Assembly (NCBI GenBank): GCA_947631605.1
Contig: CANRMC010000007.1
Coordinates: 1-39,850, forward strand
DNA: 39,850 bases
Reading direction: 5' to 3'
Source: an uncultured Lachnospiraceae bacterium
GTDB lineage: Bacteria; Bacillota; Clostridia; Lachnospirales; Lachnospiraceae
Positions 28,355 through 36,264 of the stretch are shown here, in pieces. Position numbers and translations under genes: made by a program. Below the pieces are notes generated by a model. It was not told where the DNA came from and ran no database searches. It was given only the letters and a program-made list of their open reading frames with translations. Within the stretch, counting starts at the first letter, position 1; each line of letters starts with the position of its first letter.

Positions 28355-29030
28355 CCTGACACCTCAATTCATATCCGATCCCGCGGATCGCTTTAATCTC
28401 TGTTTTTGCTCCGACAAACGCGAGTTTTCTTCGTGTAAAGGACATATAGACCTCCACATTGTTGTACTCCGTATCGCTCTCAAACCCCCATATTTTTACG
28501 GCAAACTGTTCTCGTGTCAGGACCTGGCCCTGATTCACGATCAGATATTCCAGGATATGGTATTCCTTTTCACTCAGACGTACGCTTTGTCCGTTCGTCA
28601 GACACCGCAGGGATGCCGTATTGGTATCGAGTGAAATATCCCCAAAGGTCAGTGAACCGTCCGAGGATGGAAGGTTTCTTCTTCCGAGTGCGCGGAGCCG
28701 GGCTAGCAGTTCTTTTGTCATAAACGGCTTGGTAAGGTAGTCGTCCGCGCCGCTGTCCAGCCCTGTCACCTTGTCGTCCACCTCGCCTTTTGCCGTCAGC
28801 ATCAGGATCGGCGTTTTGAGTCCCAAACGGCGTGTCTGCTGTGCAATTTCAAAGCCGGATTTTCCGGGAAGCATTACATCCAGCACGATGAGATCGTAGA
28901 TTCCGCTTTCTATGGCGTTCATCCCGGCTTTTCCGTCTGCACACCAATCCACATCATATTTTTCAAGGCGCAGGATCTCACAAAGTGCCTGCGCCATTCT
29001 TTTTTCGTCTTCAACAAGCAAAAGCTTCAT
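28347..29030 (-). CDS. OmpR/PhoB-family response regulator
   Basis: MKLLLVEDEKRMAQALCEIL, DLIVLDVMLPGKSG, C-terminal winged helix REQFAVKIWGFESDTEYNNVEVYMSFTRRKL; start set at 29030 with an AGGAGGG SD. Confidence 0.93.
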   Translation of the reverse strand: MKLLLVEDEKRMAQALCEILRLEKYDVDWCADGKAGMNAIESGIYDLIVLDVMLPGKSGFEIAQQTRRLGLKTPILMLTAKGEVDDKVTGLDSGADDYLTKPFMTKELLARLRALGRRNLPSSDGSLTFGDISLDTNTASLRCLTNGQSVRLSEKEYHILEYLIVNQGQVLTREQFAVKIWGFESDTEYNNVEVYMSFTRRKLAFVGAKTEIKAIRGIGYELRCQDV

Positions 29031-29051
29031 ATTAATCCCTCCTAAATAAAA

Positions 29052-29083
29052 ATTATACCATAAAAGATTGAAGAAAAATTGAA
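29052..29083 (-). promoter_or_regulatory. Putative autoregulated promoter of the response regulator/kinase operon
   Basis: Minus strand TTCAAT-N5-TTCAAT (29067-29083), 9 nt, TATAAT (29052-29057). Confidence 0.65.
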
Positions 29084-29114
29084 CAGAGAGCATCTCTATA
29101 TACAATATAAACAC

Positions 29115-29152
29115 AAAAAGACCATGCAAGAGCATTTTGCCCTGCATGGTCG
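29115..29152 (-). terminator. Terminator after the M23 peptidase gene
   Basis: Minus strand GACCATGCAgggcaaaatgctctTGCATGGTCTTTTTG. Confidence 0.85.
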
Positions 29153-29178
29153 ATTCTTTTTATTTACTATGTATGCTT

Positions 29179-30393
29179 TTAGAAATAACTCATCGGATTC
29201 ACATAAGTACCATTCACACGTATGCAGAAATGTAGGTGCGGACCTGTTACGACTCCGGTGTGTCCGGAATATGCGATCGTCTGTCCGGCAGATACGTTGG
29301 AACCGCTGCTTACTGCGAAGCTGGATAAGTGGTAATACAGCGTGGTAAATCCGTTTCCATGGTCGATGATCACAGCATTTCCGGCAGAAGACATATAGCC
29401 GGTATAAATAACCGTACCTCCGGCTGCCGCTACAACAGATGAACCATCCGGACATGCAATATCGATTCCCTTGTGGTAGGAACTTGCGCCGGCGGTTGGT
29501 GAATGTCTTGGCCCGAAGCCGGATGTAACCCTGCCGCTTGCAGGCATCGGCCATGTAAAGGCGCCGCCGGAATATGCCGGTGGAGGAGTGGTTGAAACGG
29601 AACCGCCGCTTGCTGCGGCTGCCTGCTGTTTTTTACGGGCTTCTGCGGCCTGCCTCTCCAATTCGGCAATCTGGGCGTCCTGTTTCTTTTCTTCCTGCTC
29701 CAGTCTGGAAATCTCGCCCTCTGTATCGTTTATAGCAACCTGAAATTCTGCAAGTTTATCTTTTTTTGCTTCCTGCATAACTTCCAGGGCTTCCTTTTCT
29801 TCTTCAGCGTCTGCTTTTACCTGCGCCACTTCCTCATAAGCCTCCTGTAAGGAAGCCTCGTATTGGGATATCGTATTCTGGATTTCGATCAGTTCGTCCA
29901 GTTGTTCTCTGTCATATGCGGAAATCTGTTCGACATATTCAGACTGGTTGATGATATCCTCAAAATCGCTGGTAGCCATCAGGGCGTCTACATAAGCGAT
30001 ATCCCCATTCTCGTATGCGTACTGGATTCGAAGCTTCATATCCGAATAATGTTTCTGCTCTGTGACATTTGCTTCATAGAGATTCAGTTCGGTAACGGAT
30101 ATTTCCGCCTGAATGGCATTCTGCTGGGCGATCAATTCATTAATCTTATTCTGATAACCGATGATTTGGTTATCCAACGCCTGAATCACGTCCAGAATAT
30201 CGGATTTTTGTTTATTCAGTTCAGCCAGAGTTTCTTCCGCTTCTTTTTTCTTGGAACGGGTTTCTTCCTGCTCCTGTTTGATCTCATCAATGGATTGTGC
30301 ATTTGTATTTATATACGGATGATACGCAAGGCTGACAGTAAACAGGGCAGCCAGAAATACGGCGGCCGCTTTTTTTCTTTGGAATCGTTTCAT
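29179..30393 (-). CDS. Murein hydrolase activator/M23 peptidase with coiled-coil N-terminus (EnvC/NlpD-like)
   Basis: Signal peptide, long coiled coil, M23 signature SYHKGIDIACPDGSSVVAAAGGTVIYTGYMSSAGNAVIIDHGNGFTTLYYHL...GPHLHFCIR. Confidence 0.92.
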   Translation of the reverse strand: MKRFQRKKAAAVFLAALFTVSLAYHPYINTNAQSIDEIKQEQEETRSKKKEAEETLAELNKQKSDILDVIQALDNQIIGYQNKINELIAQQNAIQAEISVTELNLYEANVTEQKHYSDMKLRIQYAYENGDIAYVDALMATSDFEDIINQSEYVEQISAYDREQLDELIEIQNTISQYEASLQEAYEEVAQVKADAEEEKEALEVMQEAKKDKLAEFQVAINDTEGEISRLEQEEKKQDAQIAELERQAAEARKKQQAAAASGGSVSTTPPPAYSGGAFTWPMPASGRVTSGFGPRHSPTAGASSYHKGIDIACPDGSSVVAAAGGTVIYTGYMSSAGNAVIIDHGNGFTTLYYHLSSFAVSSGSNVSAGQTIAYSGHTGVVTGPHLHFCIRVNGTYVNPMSYF

Positions 30394-30527
30394 AATATCC
30401 TCCATGGTCTGTCAACACACTCATTTGTTTACATAAATTACTAATTTTGATTATAACGAATAATAGCCGTTCTGAAAAGTGGAAAATGTTACAAAAATGT
30501 GAATTTTTTTTGAAAAAGGTTGAAAAA

Positions 30528-31034
30528 TTAGACTTCAAAGTAGCTGCGGGCGTATTTTTTCTTGAAATTTGCGATCAGATTTACAGGAAACTGTGCGATC
30601 ACTCCGTTATATTTTTCTACGGCAGTATTGTAATCGTCAGCGACTTTCATGATTTGACCTTCTAAGTTGATGAAATCTTCCACCAAACCCTTGAACTCGG
30701 AATTTTGGGACAGAGTTTCCTGCTCCGCACAAAGACCGCTTAAAACCGGCTCCATATTCTTCATCAGAGTGTAAGCAAGTTTCTGCTCGGAAACGGTCAT
30801 GCCGATCCGGATCAAAACGGTCTGATTCAGAGTCTCATTATCGTCAATGCCGGCTTCTTTCAAAATCGGAAGAAGCCTTTTTATGATGTGATAGCGTTCT
30901 GCGATCATGCTGTCCAGATTGGATGCGCCTTCCCGTATCCCGCTTTCTGCATGATTCATGCGTGTGACGGAAACTATGTACAAAGTTCCGAAGACCAGAA
31001 TACATAAAACAATAGTGATCATAAAAGGAATCAT
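30528..31034 (-). CDS. LemA family protein
   Basis: N-terminal TM; NLDSMIAERYHIIKRLLPILKEAG...VEKYNGVIAQFPVNLIANF. Confidence 0.82.
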   Translation of the reverse strand: MIPFMITIVLCILVFGTLYIVSVTRMNHAESGIREGASNLDSMIAERYHIIKRLLPILKEAGIDDNETLNQTVLIRIGMTVSEQKLAYTLMKNMEPVLSGLCAEQETLSQNSEFKGLVEDFINLEGQIMKVADDYNTAVEKYNGVIAQFPVNLIANFKKKYARSYFEV

Positions 31035-31062
31035 ATAACTACCTCCGTTAAAATGCTGGCTG

Positions 31063-32091
31063 TTAATTAAAACCCAGCCGTTTCTGTGCGATCGTATAAC
31101 CGATCTTAATTATAAAAAATCCTGCTTTCGTATGCATCTGCATGGCATGTCCTAAGAAATGCCGGTTTACATATTTGTACTGATATCTGTGCTCCTCTTT
31201 CAGAAAACGCCATAATTCGGTTCTTTTCGCCAGCGCTTCCTCGGAACCGTCCTTTATCAGAAAGGCAGTGGAAACGGCCATCATGACGGCAAGATACTGG
31301 CTCATATAAGAACGCAGACGGCGGTTCTCGATGGTACGGAGCGGATGATCCATGATCAGAAGCCTTGTTACAAGGAGCTGCTGGTCGATCCGCCGGATCA
31401 TATTCTTTTCGTTTACCGACTGGTCGTCTCTTCCGATATAGTAGTGGTAAAGATCCACATCCAGATAATACATACGGCTGATGTATGGAAGCGGGTGGTA
31501 TACATAAATATTATCGACATAAAAGGTATGCTTCGGAAGCGTAAGTCCCGTATCGCGGAGAAGCTGCGTCCGGTAGATAACGGAATGCATCAGGATGTTC
31601 TGCCATGGCTTAAAATGTCCGATATAATTCCAGTCAAAAGAGGTCCGGACCGGCATGACGTCCTTGTAGCTGATCCGACGTTTTTTCTTTTTTCCGACTT
31701 TTTCATAGACATAGTCGGAAAGGATCATATCAAATTCCGTATGCACTTTCTCCATTTCGGACAGAAAATTAATAACGATAGCAAGGGATTTCCGGCTCAG
31801 CCAGTCGTCGCTGTCCAGTACTTTGAAATATTTGCCGGAGGCAGCGTTGAGTCCTGTCATGACAGCGTCGCCGTGTCCGCCGTTTTCTTTATGGATAACG
31901 GAAACAGTATCCGGATTCTGTGCCGCATACTCATCTGCTTTTTTTACCGTGCTGTCGGTAGAACCGTCGTCTACAATGATCACCTCGATTTCCGGAAGTC
32001 CGATGAGAGTAGACCTTACGGCCCGGTCCATATATTTTTCAGAGTTATAACAAGGAATGATGATACTGAGTAATTTTTGCTGGTCTTTCAT
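31063..32091 (-). CDS. Glycosyltransferase family 2
   Basis: KLLSIIIPCYNSEKYMDRAVRSTL, IIVDDGSTDST, KVLDSDDWLS; start set at ATG 32091. Confidence 0.93.
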   Translation of the reverse strand: MKDQQKLLSIIIPCYNSEKYMDRAVRSTLIGLPEIEVIIVDDGSTDSTVKKADEYAAQNPDTVSVIHKENGGHGDAVMTGLNAASGKYFKVLDSDDWLSRKSLAIVINFLSEMEKVHTEFDMILSDYVYEKVGKKKKRRISYKDVMPVRTSFDWNYIGHFKPWQNILMHSVIYRTQLLRDTGLTLPKHTFYVDNIYVYHPLPYISRMYYLDVDLYHYYIGRDDQSVNEKNMIRRIDQQLLVTRLLIMDHPLRTIENRRLRSYMSQYLAVMMAVSTAFLIKDGSEEALAKRTELWRFLKEEHRYQYKYVNRHFLGHAMQMHTKAGFFIIKIGYTIAQKRLGFN

Positions 32092-32741
32092 GATTTTTCC
32101 TCTTTTTTGTTTATTATTTCCTTTTTTCTTATGCAGTATACCGGAATATAGTAAAGGATTGCCATAAGAAAGGCTGCCGCTACATCGATCACGGAGTGCT
32201 GTTTCAGAAACATGGTAGACAGTATGATGAAAAACGACAGCAGGAAACAGAAACAGGTCAGTGCCTTGTATTTCTGTCCGGCGCTGCTCTTTGCAATCGC
32301 TATGAAAACACAAATGGAGTTATAAACATGGATGCTTGGCAATACATTTGTAGCCGTATCAGTGGTATACAGGTTCTTAACCAGACGGGCAAAAATGCCG
32401 GTCTCACTGAGTTGCTCCATGTCCGGCCGGAGATTAAGCATATTCGGATAGACATAGGATACGATAAGAAAGGTAGTCATACCGAGCGCAAGGTAGCACG
32501 CCAGTTTTCGAAAGCCTTTCCGGTCCAGAATGAAAAACATGCCGACAGTGATAAAAACATAAGCAAACCATAGGTAATATGGAATGATGAAGGCTTCTAC
32601 AAAAGGAATCTTGTCGTCCAATCCGCAGTGTATGATATGAAAATCCACATTTGACCGTTGTTCCAGCCAGAAAAATGTGATGAAATACGCAGGAATATAA
32701 AGGATCCACAAATAATCTGTCTTTCGTTTTTCTGACTGCAT
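32088..32741 (-). CDS. PAP2-superfamily membrane phosphatase/transferase
   Basis: LPSIHVYNSICVF and KQHSVIDVAAAF motifs, several TM helices; 4-bp overlap with the GT2 start. Confidence 0.82.
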   Translation of the reverse strand: MQSEKRKTDYLWILYIPAYFITFFWLEQRSNVDFHIIHCGLDDKIPFVEAFIIPYYLWFAYVFITVGMFFILDRKGFRKLACYLALGMTTFLIVSYVYPNMLNLRPDMEQLSETGIFARLVKNLYTTDTATNVLPSIHVYNSICVFIAIAKSSAGQKYKALTCFCFLLSFFIILSTMFLKQHSVIDVAAAFLMAILYYIPVYCIRKKEIINKKEEKS

Positions 32742-32889
32742 ATTTCATACCTCTGTATATTCAAAATTTTAACAATTATATCATAAGTGATAAGTTGTGT
32801 ATTGTCAAAACAAATATCATTAAGAAGTGATTAAATTTTTCAGGTTCGGGTTATGCTGAAAGTATCTGGCAGTAAGGGGATGAAAAAGA

Positions 32890-33801
32890 GTGATATTTTA
32901 TCTGGATGAAGAGCTTTCGGAAGCAGAGAATAAAGATGAATTGGATAATGATATTTCTAAGATCTATCTGATTTCTTTTGCAGAGCTTAGAGATATGCTT
33001 GATAATTTAGGAATATATTATGAAGGAGATCTGGATAAGCAGCGGATTGAATTTTCCAGGATCGAAGCGCAGCAGGATTTTATTGCCGGAAGCATAGCGG
33101 TTCCGAAACTGGTAGATGTGATTGGAAAACGATACAGGATTCTTTTTTTTGTGAGGAAAAAGGATATTTTGATCGCAGATGACGACGATATTACTGCCCG
33201 TATGATCCGGAATATCCGGAAAGAGCGGACCATGCCTCTTCGCTCAGTGGCGCAGTTTATCTATTGTTTTCTGGCGCAGCTGATGAAACAGGAGAGTATT
33301 CTGCTTGAAAATTACGAGGATACATTGCTTGGAATGGAAGATGAGATCATGACGGAAAAGGTGAGAGATTTTCAGGGCAGGCTCCTTCCGCTTCGAAAAG
33401 AACTTCTTACCATGCGGAATTATTATGACCAGATTGCGGCTATGGGAGAGGAACTGAAGCAGAATGAGAACGGGTTTTTTGCAGGCGGGCAGCTGAAATA
33501 TTTTGATATCGTTTCAAATAGGGCGAACCGGTATAAGGAAAAAGCAAACTATCTTCTGGAATATGCAAATCAGGTCCGCGAGGCATATCAGGCGCGGGTG
33601 GACGCCAGACAGAACAGTAATATGCAGTTCCTGACTATCTTAACCAGTATTTTCTTTCCGCTTACTTTGATCACCGGCTGGTACGGAATGAATTTTCATG
33701 ATATGCCGGAGCTGGAAAACGGTTATCCGTATATTATCGCTGTCAGCATTCTGGTAGTCCTGATCTGCATTTTTATCTTTAAGAAGAAAAAACTCTTCTG
33801 A
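32890..33801 (+). CDS. CorA-like divalent cation transporter
   Basis: C-terminal two-TM region with WYGMNFHDMPELENGYPY (GMN motif); GTG start. Confidence 0.88.
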   Translation: MIFYLDEELSEAENKDELDNDISKIYLISFAELRDMLDNLGIYYEGDLDKQRIEFSRIEAQQDFIAGSIAVPKLVDVIGKRYRILFFVRKKDILIADDDDITARMIRNIRKERTMPLRSVAQFIYCFLAQLMKQESILLENYEDTLLGMEDEIMTEKVRDFQGRLLPLRKELLTMRNYYDQIAAMGEELKQNENGFFAGGQLKYFDIVSNRANRYKEKANYLLEYANQVREAYQARVDARQNSNMQFLTILTSIFFPLTLITGWYGMNFHDMPELENGYPYIIAVSILVVLICIFIFKKKKLF

Positions 33802-33819
33802 AACCGGAAGGAAATAGTA

Positions 33820-33848
33820 TTGAGATTTCTGTCTGCAATGGTTATAAT
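33820..33848 (+). promoter_or_regulatory. Promoter TTGAGA-N17-TATAAT
   Basis: TTGAGA 33820-33825, TATAAT 33843-33848, upstream of the kinase gene. Confidence 0.7.
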
Positions 33849-33885
33849 AACATTCAGGCAAATGGAAATTGGATGAAACAGGATT

Positions 33886-35337
33886 ATGAAGCAGAAATCA
33901 GAAAAAAAGAAAAATAAACAGTTCCATATCAGTATGAAGACATTTATCTTCCTGTCATTTACGCTCCTTCTGGTTTTCTGCATGCTGATTTTTGCATTCT
34001 GCATGCAGGATTCCTACAAAAGAAAGTACAGGAAGGATCTGGAAGACGACCTTAACAGTAAGGCGGTTCTTCTGGCGGATCAGATAGCACTGGCGGATTT
34101 TGACTTGTCGGAAGGCGCTCTGGATACGGATATGGATCAGACCGCAAATATTCTGAAAGGACGGATTCTGGTAGTCGACCGTTCTTATCATGTCATAAAA
34201 GATACATATGTCTTTCAGCAGGATTCCTATCTGATCAGCAGTACGGTAATGGACGTCATGACCGGCGCAAAAGCCGAGAATGTACGGACAAAGGAAGACT
34301 GCGTGGAAGTGATGGTTCCGGTTACGGCACAGGATGGCACGATAAACGGAGTTGTCATCATGACGTCTTCTCTGGAATCCTATCAGGAATTTCAGAACTT
34401 TATGTTTCATCAGATTCTGATACTTCTTGGAATCTTGCTTGTGATCGGTATTCTGGCAGCGGCGCTGATCGCAATGCTTTCCATGCGGGACCTGGCGCGT
34501 ATCAACCGGCAGATCTCCCATATTTCGGAAGGAAATCTGGAGGCCGAGGTTCCGGTTCAGGGTTTCCGGGAAACCTGTAGTCTGGCGAAAAATTATAATG
34601 CTGTACTTGGTAAATTGAATTCAATGGATTCCACCCGGCAGGAGTTCGTTTCCAATGTCTCCCATGAGTTAAAAACGCCGATCACCTCCATGAAGGTGCT
34701 GGCGGAATCCGTGCTTCAGAACGAAGACGCAACCCCTGAGGTTTATAAAGAATTCATGACGGATATTTCTGCGGAAATCGACCGCGAAACAAAGATCATC
34801 AATGATCTTTTAGTTCTGGTTAAGACAGATAAGCAGAGTGCAAAGCTGAATACTGCCGAGACAGATATCAACGAGCTGATTTCCATTATACTGAAACGTG
34901 TAACGCCGATCGCAAATCAGAGGGGCATTGAACTGATCTATGAAAGCTATCGGGAGATCAGCGCAGAAGTGGATGAGGTGAAGATTTCCCTGGCACTTTC
35001 CAATCTGATCGAGAACGCGATTAAATACAATGTGGATAACGGCTGGGTGAAAGTATCCCTGAATGCCGACCATAAATATTTTTATGTAAAGGTTGCGGAT
35101 TCCGGCGTGGGTATTCCGGATGACTGCAAGGATCTGGTTTTCGATCGTTTCTATCGTGTGGATAAGGCGAGAAGCAGAGATACCGGAGGAACCGGATTGG
35201 GGCTTTCCATTGCAAGAAATGCAATTCTGCTTCATGACGGTACTGTAAAGCTTTACAGCGAGTCCGGAAAAGGAACCACATTTACGGTAAAGATACCTCT
35301 CCGGCATACGGATATAAAGCAGGAAGAAAAGTCATAA
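33886..35337 (+). CDS. Membrane sensor histidine kinase with HAMP domain
   Basis: H-box FVSNVSHELKTPITSMKVLAESVL; NLIENAIKYN; GGTGLGLSIARNAI. Confidence 0.94.
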   Translation: MKQKSEKKKNKQFHISMKTFIFLSFTLLLVFCMLIFAFCMQDSYKRKYRKDLEDDLNSKAVLLADQIALADFDLSEGALDTDMDQTANILKGRILVVDRSYHVIKDTYVFQQDSYLISSTVMDVMTGAKAENVRTKEDCVEVMVPVTAQDGTINGVVIMTSSLESYQEFQNFMFHQILILLGILLVIGILAAALIAMLSMRDLARINRQISHISEGNLEAEVPVQGFRETCSLAKNYNAVLGKLNSMDSTRQEFVSNVSHELKTPITSMKVLAESVLQNEDATPEVYKEFMTDISAEIDRETKIINDLLVLVKTDKQSAKLNTAETDINELISIILKRVTPIANQRGIELIYESYREISAEVDEVKISLALSNLIENAIKYNVDNGWVKVSLNADHKYFYVKVADSGVGIPDDCKDLVFDRFYRVDKARSRDTGGTGLGLSIARNAILLHDGTVKLYSESGKGTTFTVKIPLRHTDIKQEEKS

Positions 35338-35349
35338 AGAGGATGAACC

Positions 35350-36264
35350 ATGATTGACTGGAAAAAACGGAGATCAAAAAAGTTAATAAAAAAAAGAACG
35401 GTTGTGCCATGTCTTTTTCTTTTGTTTATTCTTACCGCATGTGCGGCTAAGAAAGAAGAGGAGACGCAGTCCGACACACAGACAGTCAATCCCGCTGATG
35501 CTATGATCACGCTGTATCATGTAGAGGGAAATGAAATTGTGCCGGATGAAGAAATCTATCAGCTCCGGCAGCCGGATTCCATTTCTAATTCTCTGGATGA
35601 ACTGGTAGCGGCCCAGCAGATGCCGGAAGAAATGAAATATAACAGCTTTTCCCTTGATGAGTATAACAATGTTACGGTTTCGGTCAATGTGACTTCGGAT
35701 ATTACGCAGGAGGCGCTGCTTCTTAATAAAGCGGCTATTGTGAGCACTTTGGGACAGATTGAGGAAATCCGGTCCATTGAGATCGTGGTTTGCTCTCTGA
35801 CCGGGGATGTTCTGGAAGATGCCTATTATACGATGGATTCCTTTTTCTTTTATGATAATACCAGCGTTCTCAAAAACAGCGGAACGGTCTGTATTTATCT
35901 GCCGAATGACGAGGGAACGGCATTGCGGCAGATTGAGGAGAAAGTCGTGATCGATCCGGATGAATCCGTGGAGCAGTGCGTGACAGAACGTCTGATTTCT
36001 TACGGGGCGCTGCCGGCAGGTACAAAAATCCTGAATATATATGTAGAAGACCATACCTGCTATATTGATCTTTCCGCGGAATTTTTAAACGGGAACGGAA
36101 GCGTTAAGAGCGAGGTTGTTATTTATTCGGTTGTAAATTCTCTGACAGAACTGCCGAATATAGAAAATGTCCAGCTTCTGGTGGAGGGAGAAAAAAAGGA
36201 ACTCTACCGGGAAAGCGTGGCAATCGACGGTTTACTGGAATATAAAGGAGGCTTAATAGACTAA
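35350..36264 (+). CDS. GerMN-domain lipoprotein
   Basis: LFILTACAAKKEE lipobox; VCIYLPNDEGTALRQIEEKVVIDPDESVEQCVTERLISYGALPAGTKILNIYVEDHTCYIDLSAEF typical of GerMN. Confidence 0.85.
   Translation: MIDWKKRRSKKLIKKRTVVPCLFLLFILTACAAKKEEETQSDTQTVNPADAMITLYHVEGNEIVPDEEIYQLRQPDSISNSLDELVAAQQMPEEMKYNSFSLDEYNNVTVSVNVTSDITQEALLLNKAAIVSTLGQIEEIRSIEIVVCSLTGDVLEDAYYTMDSFFFYDNTSVLKNSGTVCIYLPNDEGTALRQIEEKVVIDPDESVEQCVTERLISYGALPAGTKILNIYVEDHTCYIDLSAEFLNGNGSVKSEVVIYSVVNSLTELPNIENVQLLVEGEKKELYRESVAIDGLLEYKGGLID

Noticed and set aside
29031-29147. 39-aa N-terminal extension of the response regulator
   Set aside because: The conserved receiver start MKLLLVEDE at 29030 has an AGGAGGG SD, and the extension covers the promoter and direct repeats.
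30510-30525. TTGAAA repeats with 10-bp spacing between the lemA-like and M23 peptidase genes, as a third response-regulator site
   Set aside because: Spacing and half-site differ from TTCAAT-N5-TTCAAT and the position is far upstream of the likely promoter; AT-rich chance match.
32092-32313. 74-aa N-terminal extension of the GT2 protein
   Set aside because: It overlaps the PAP2 coding sequence out of frame and lacks family character; MKDQQKLLSIIIPCYN is the normal start.
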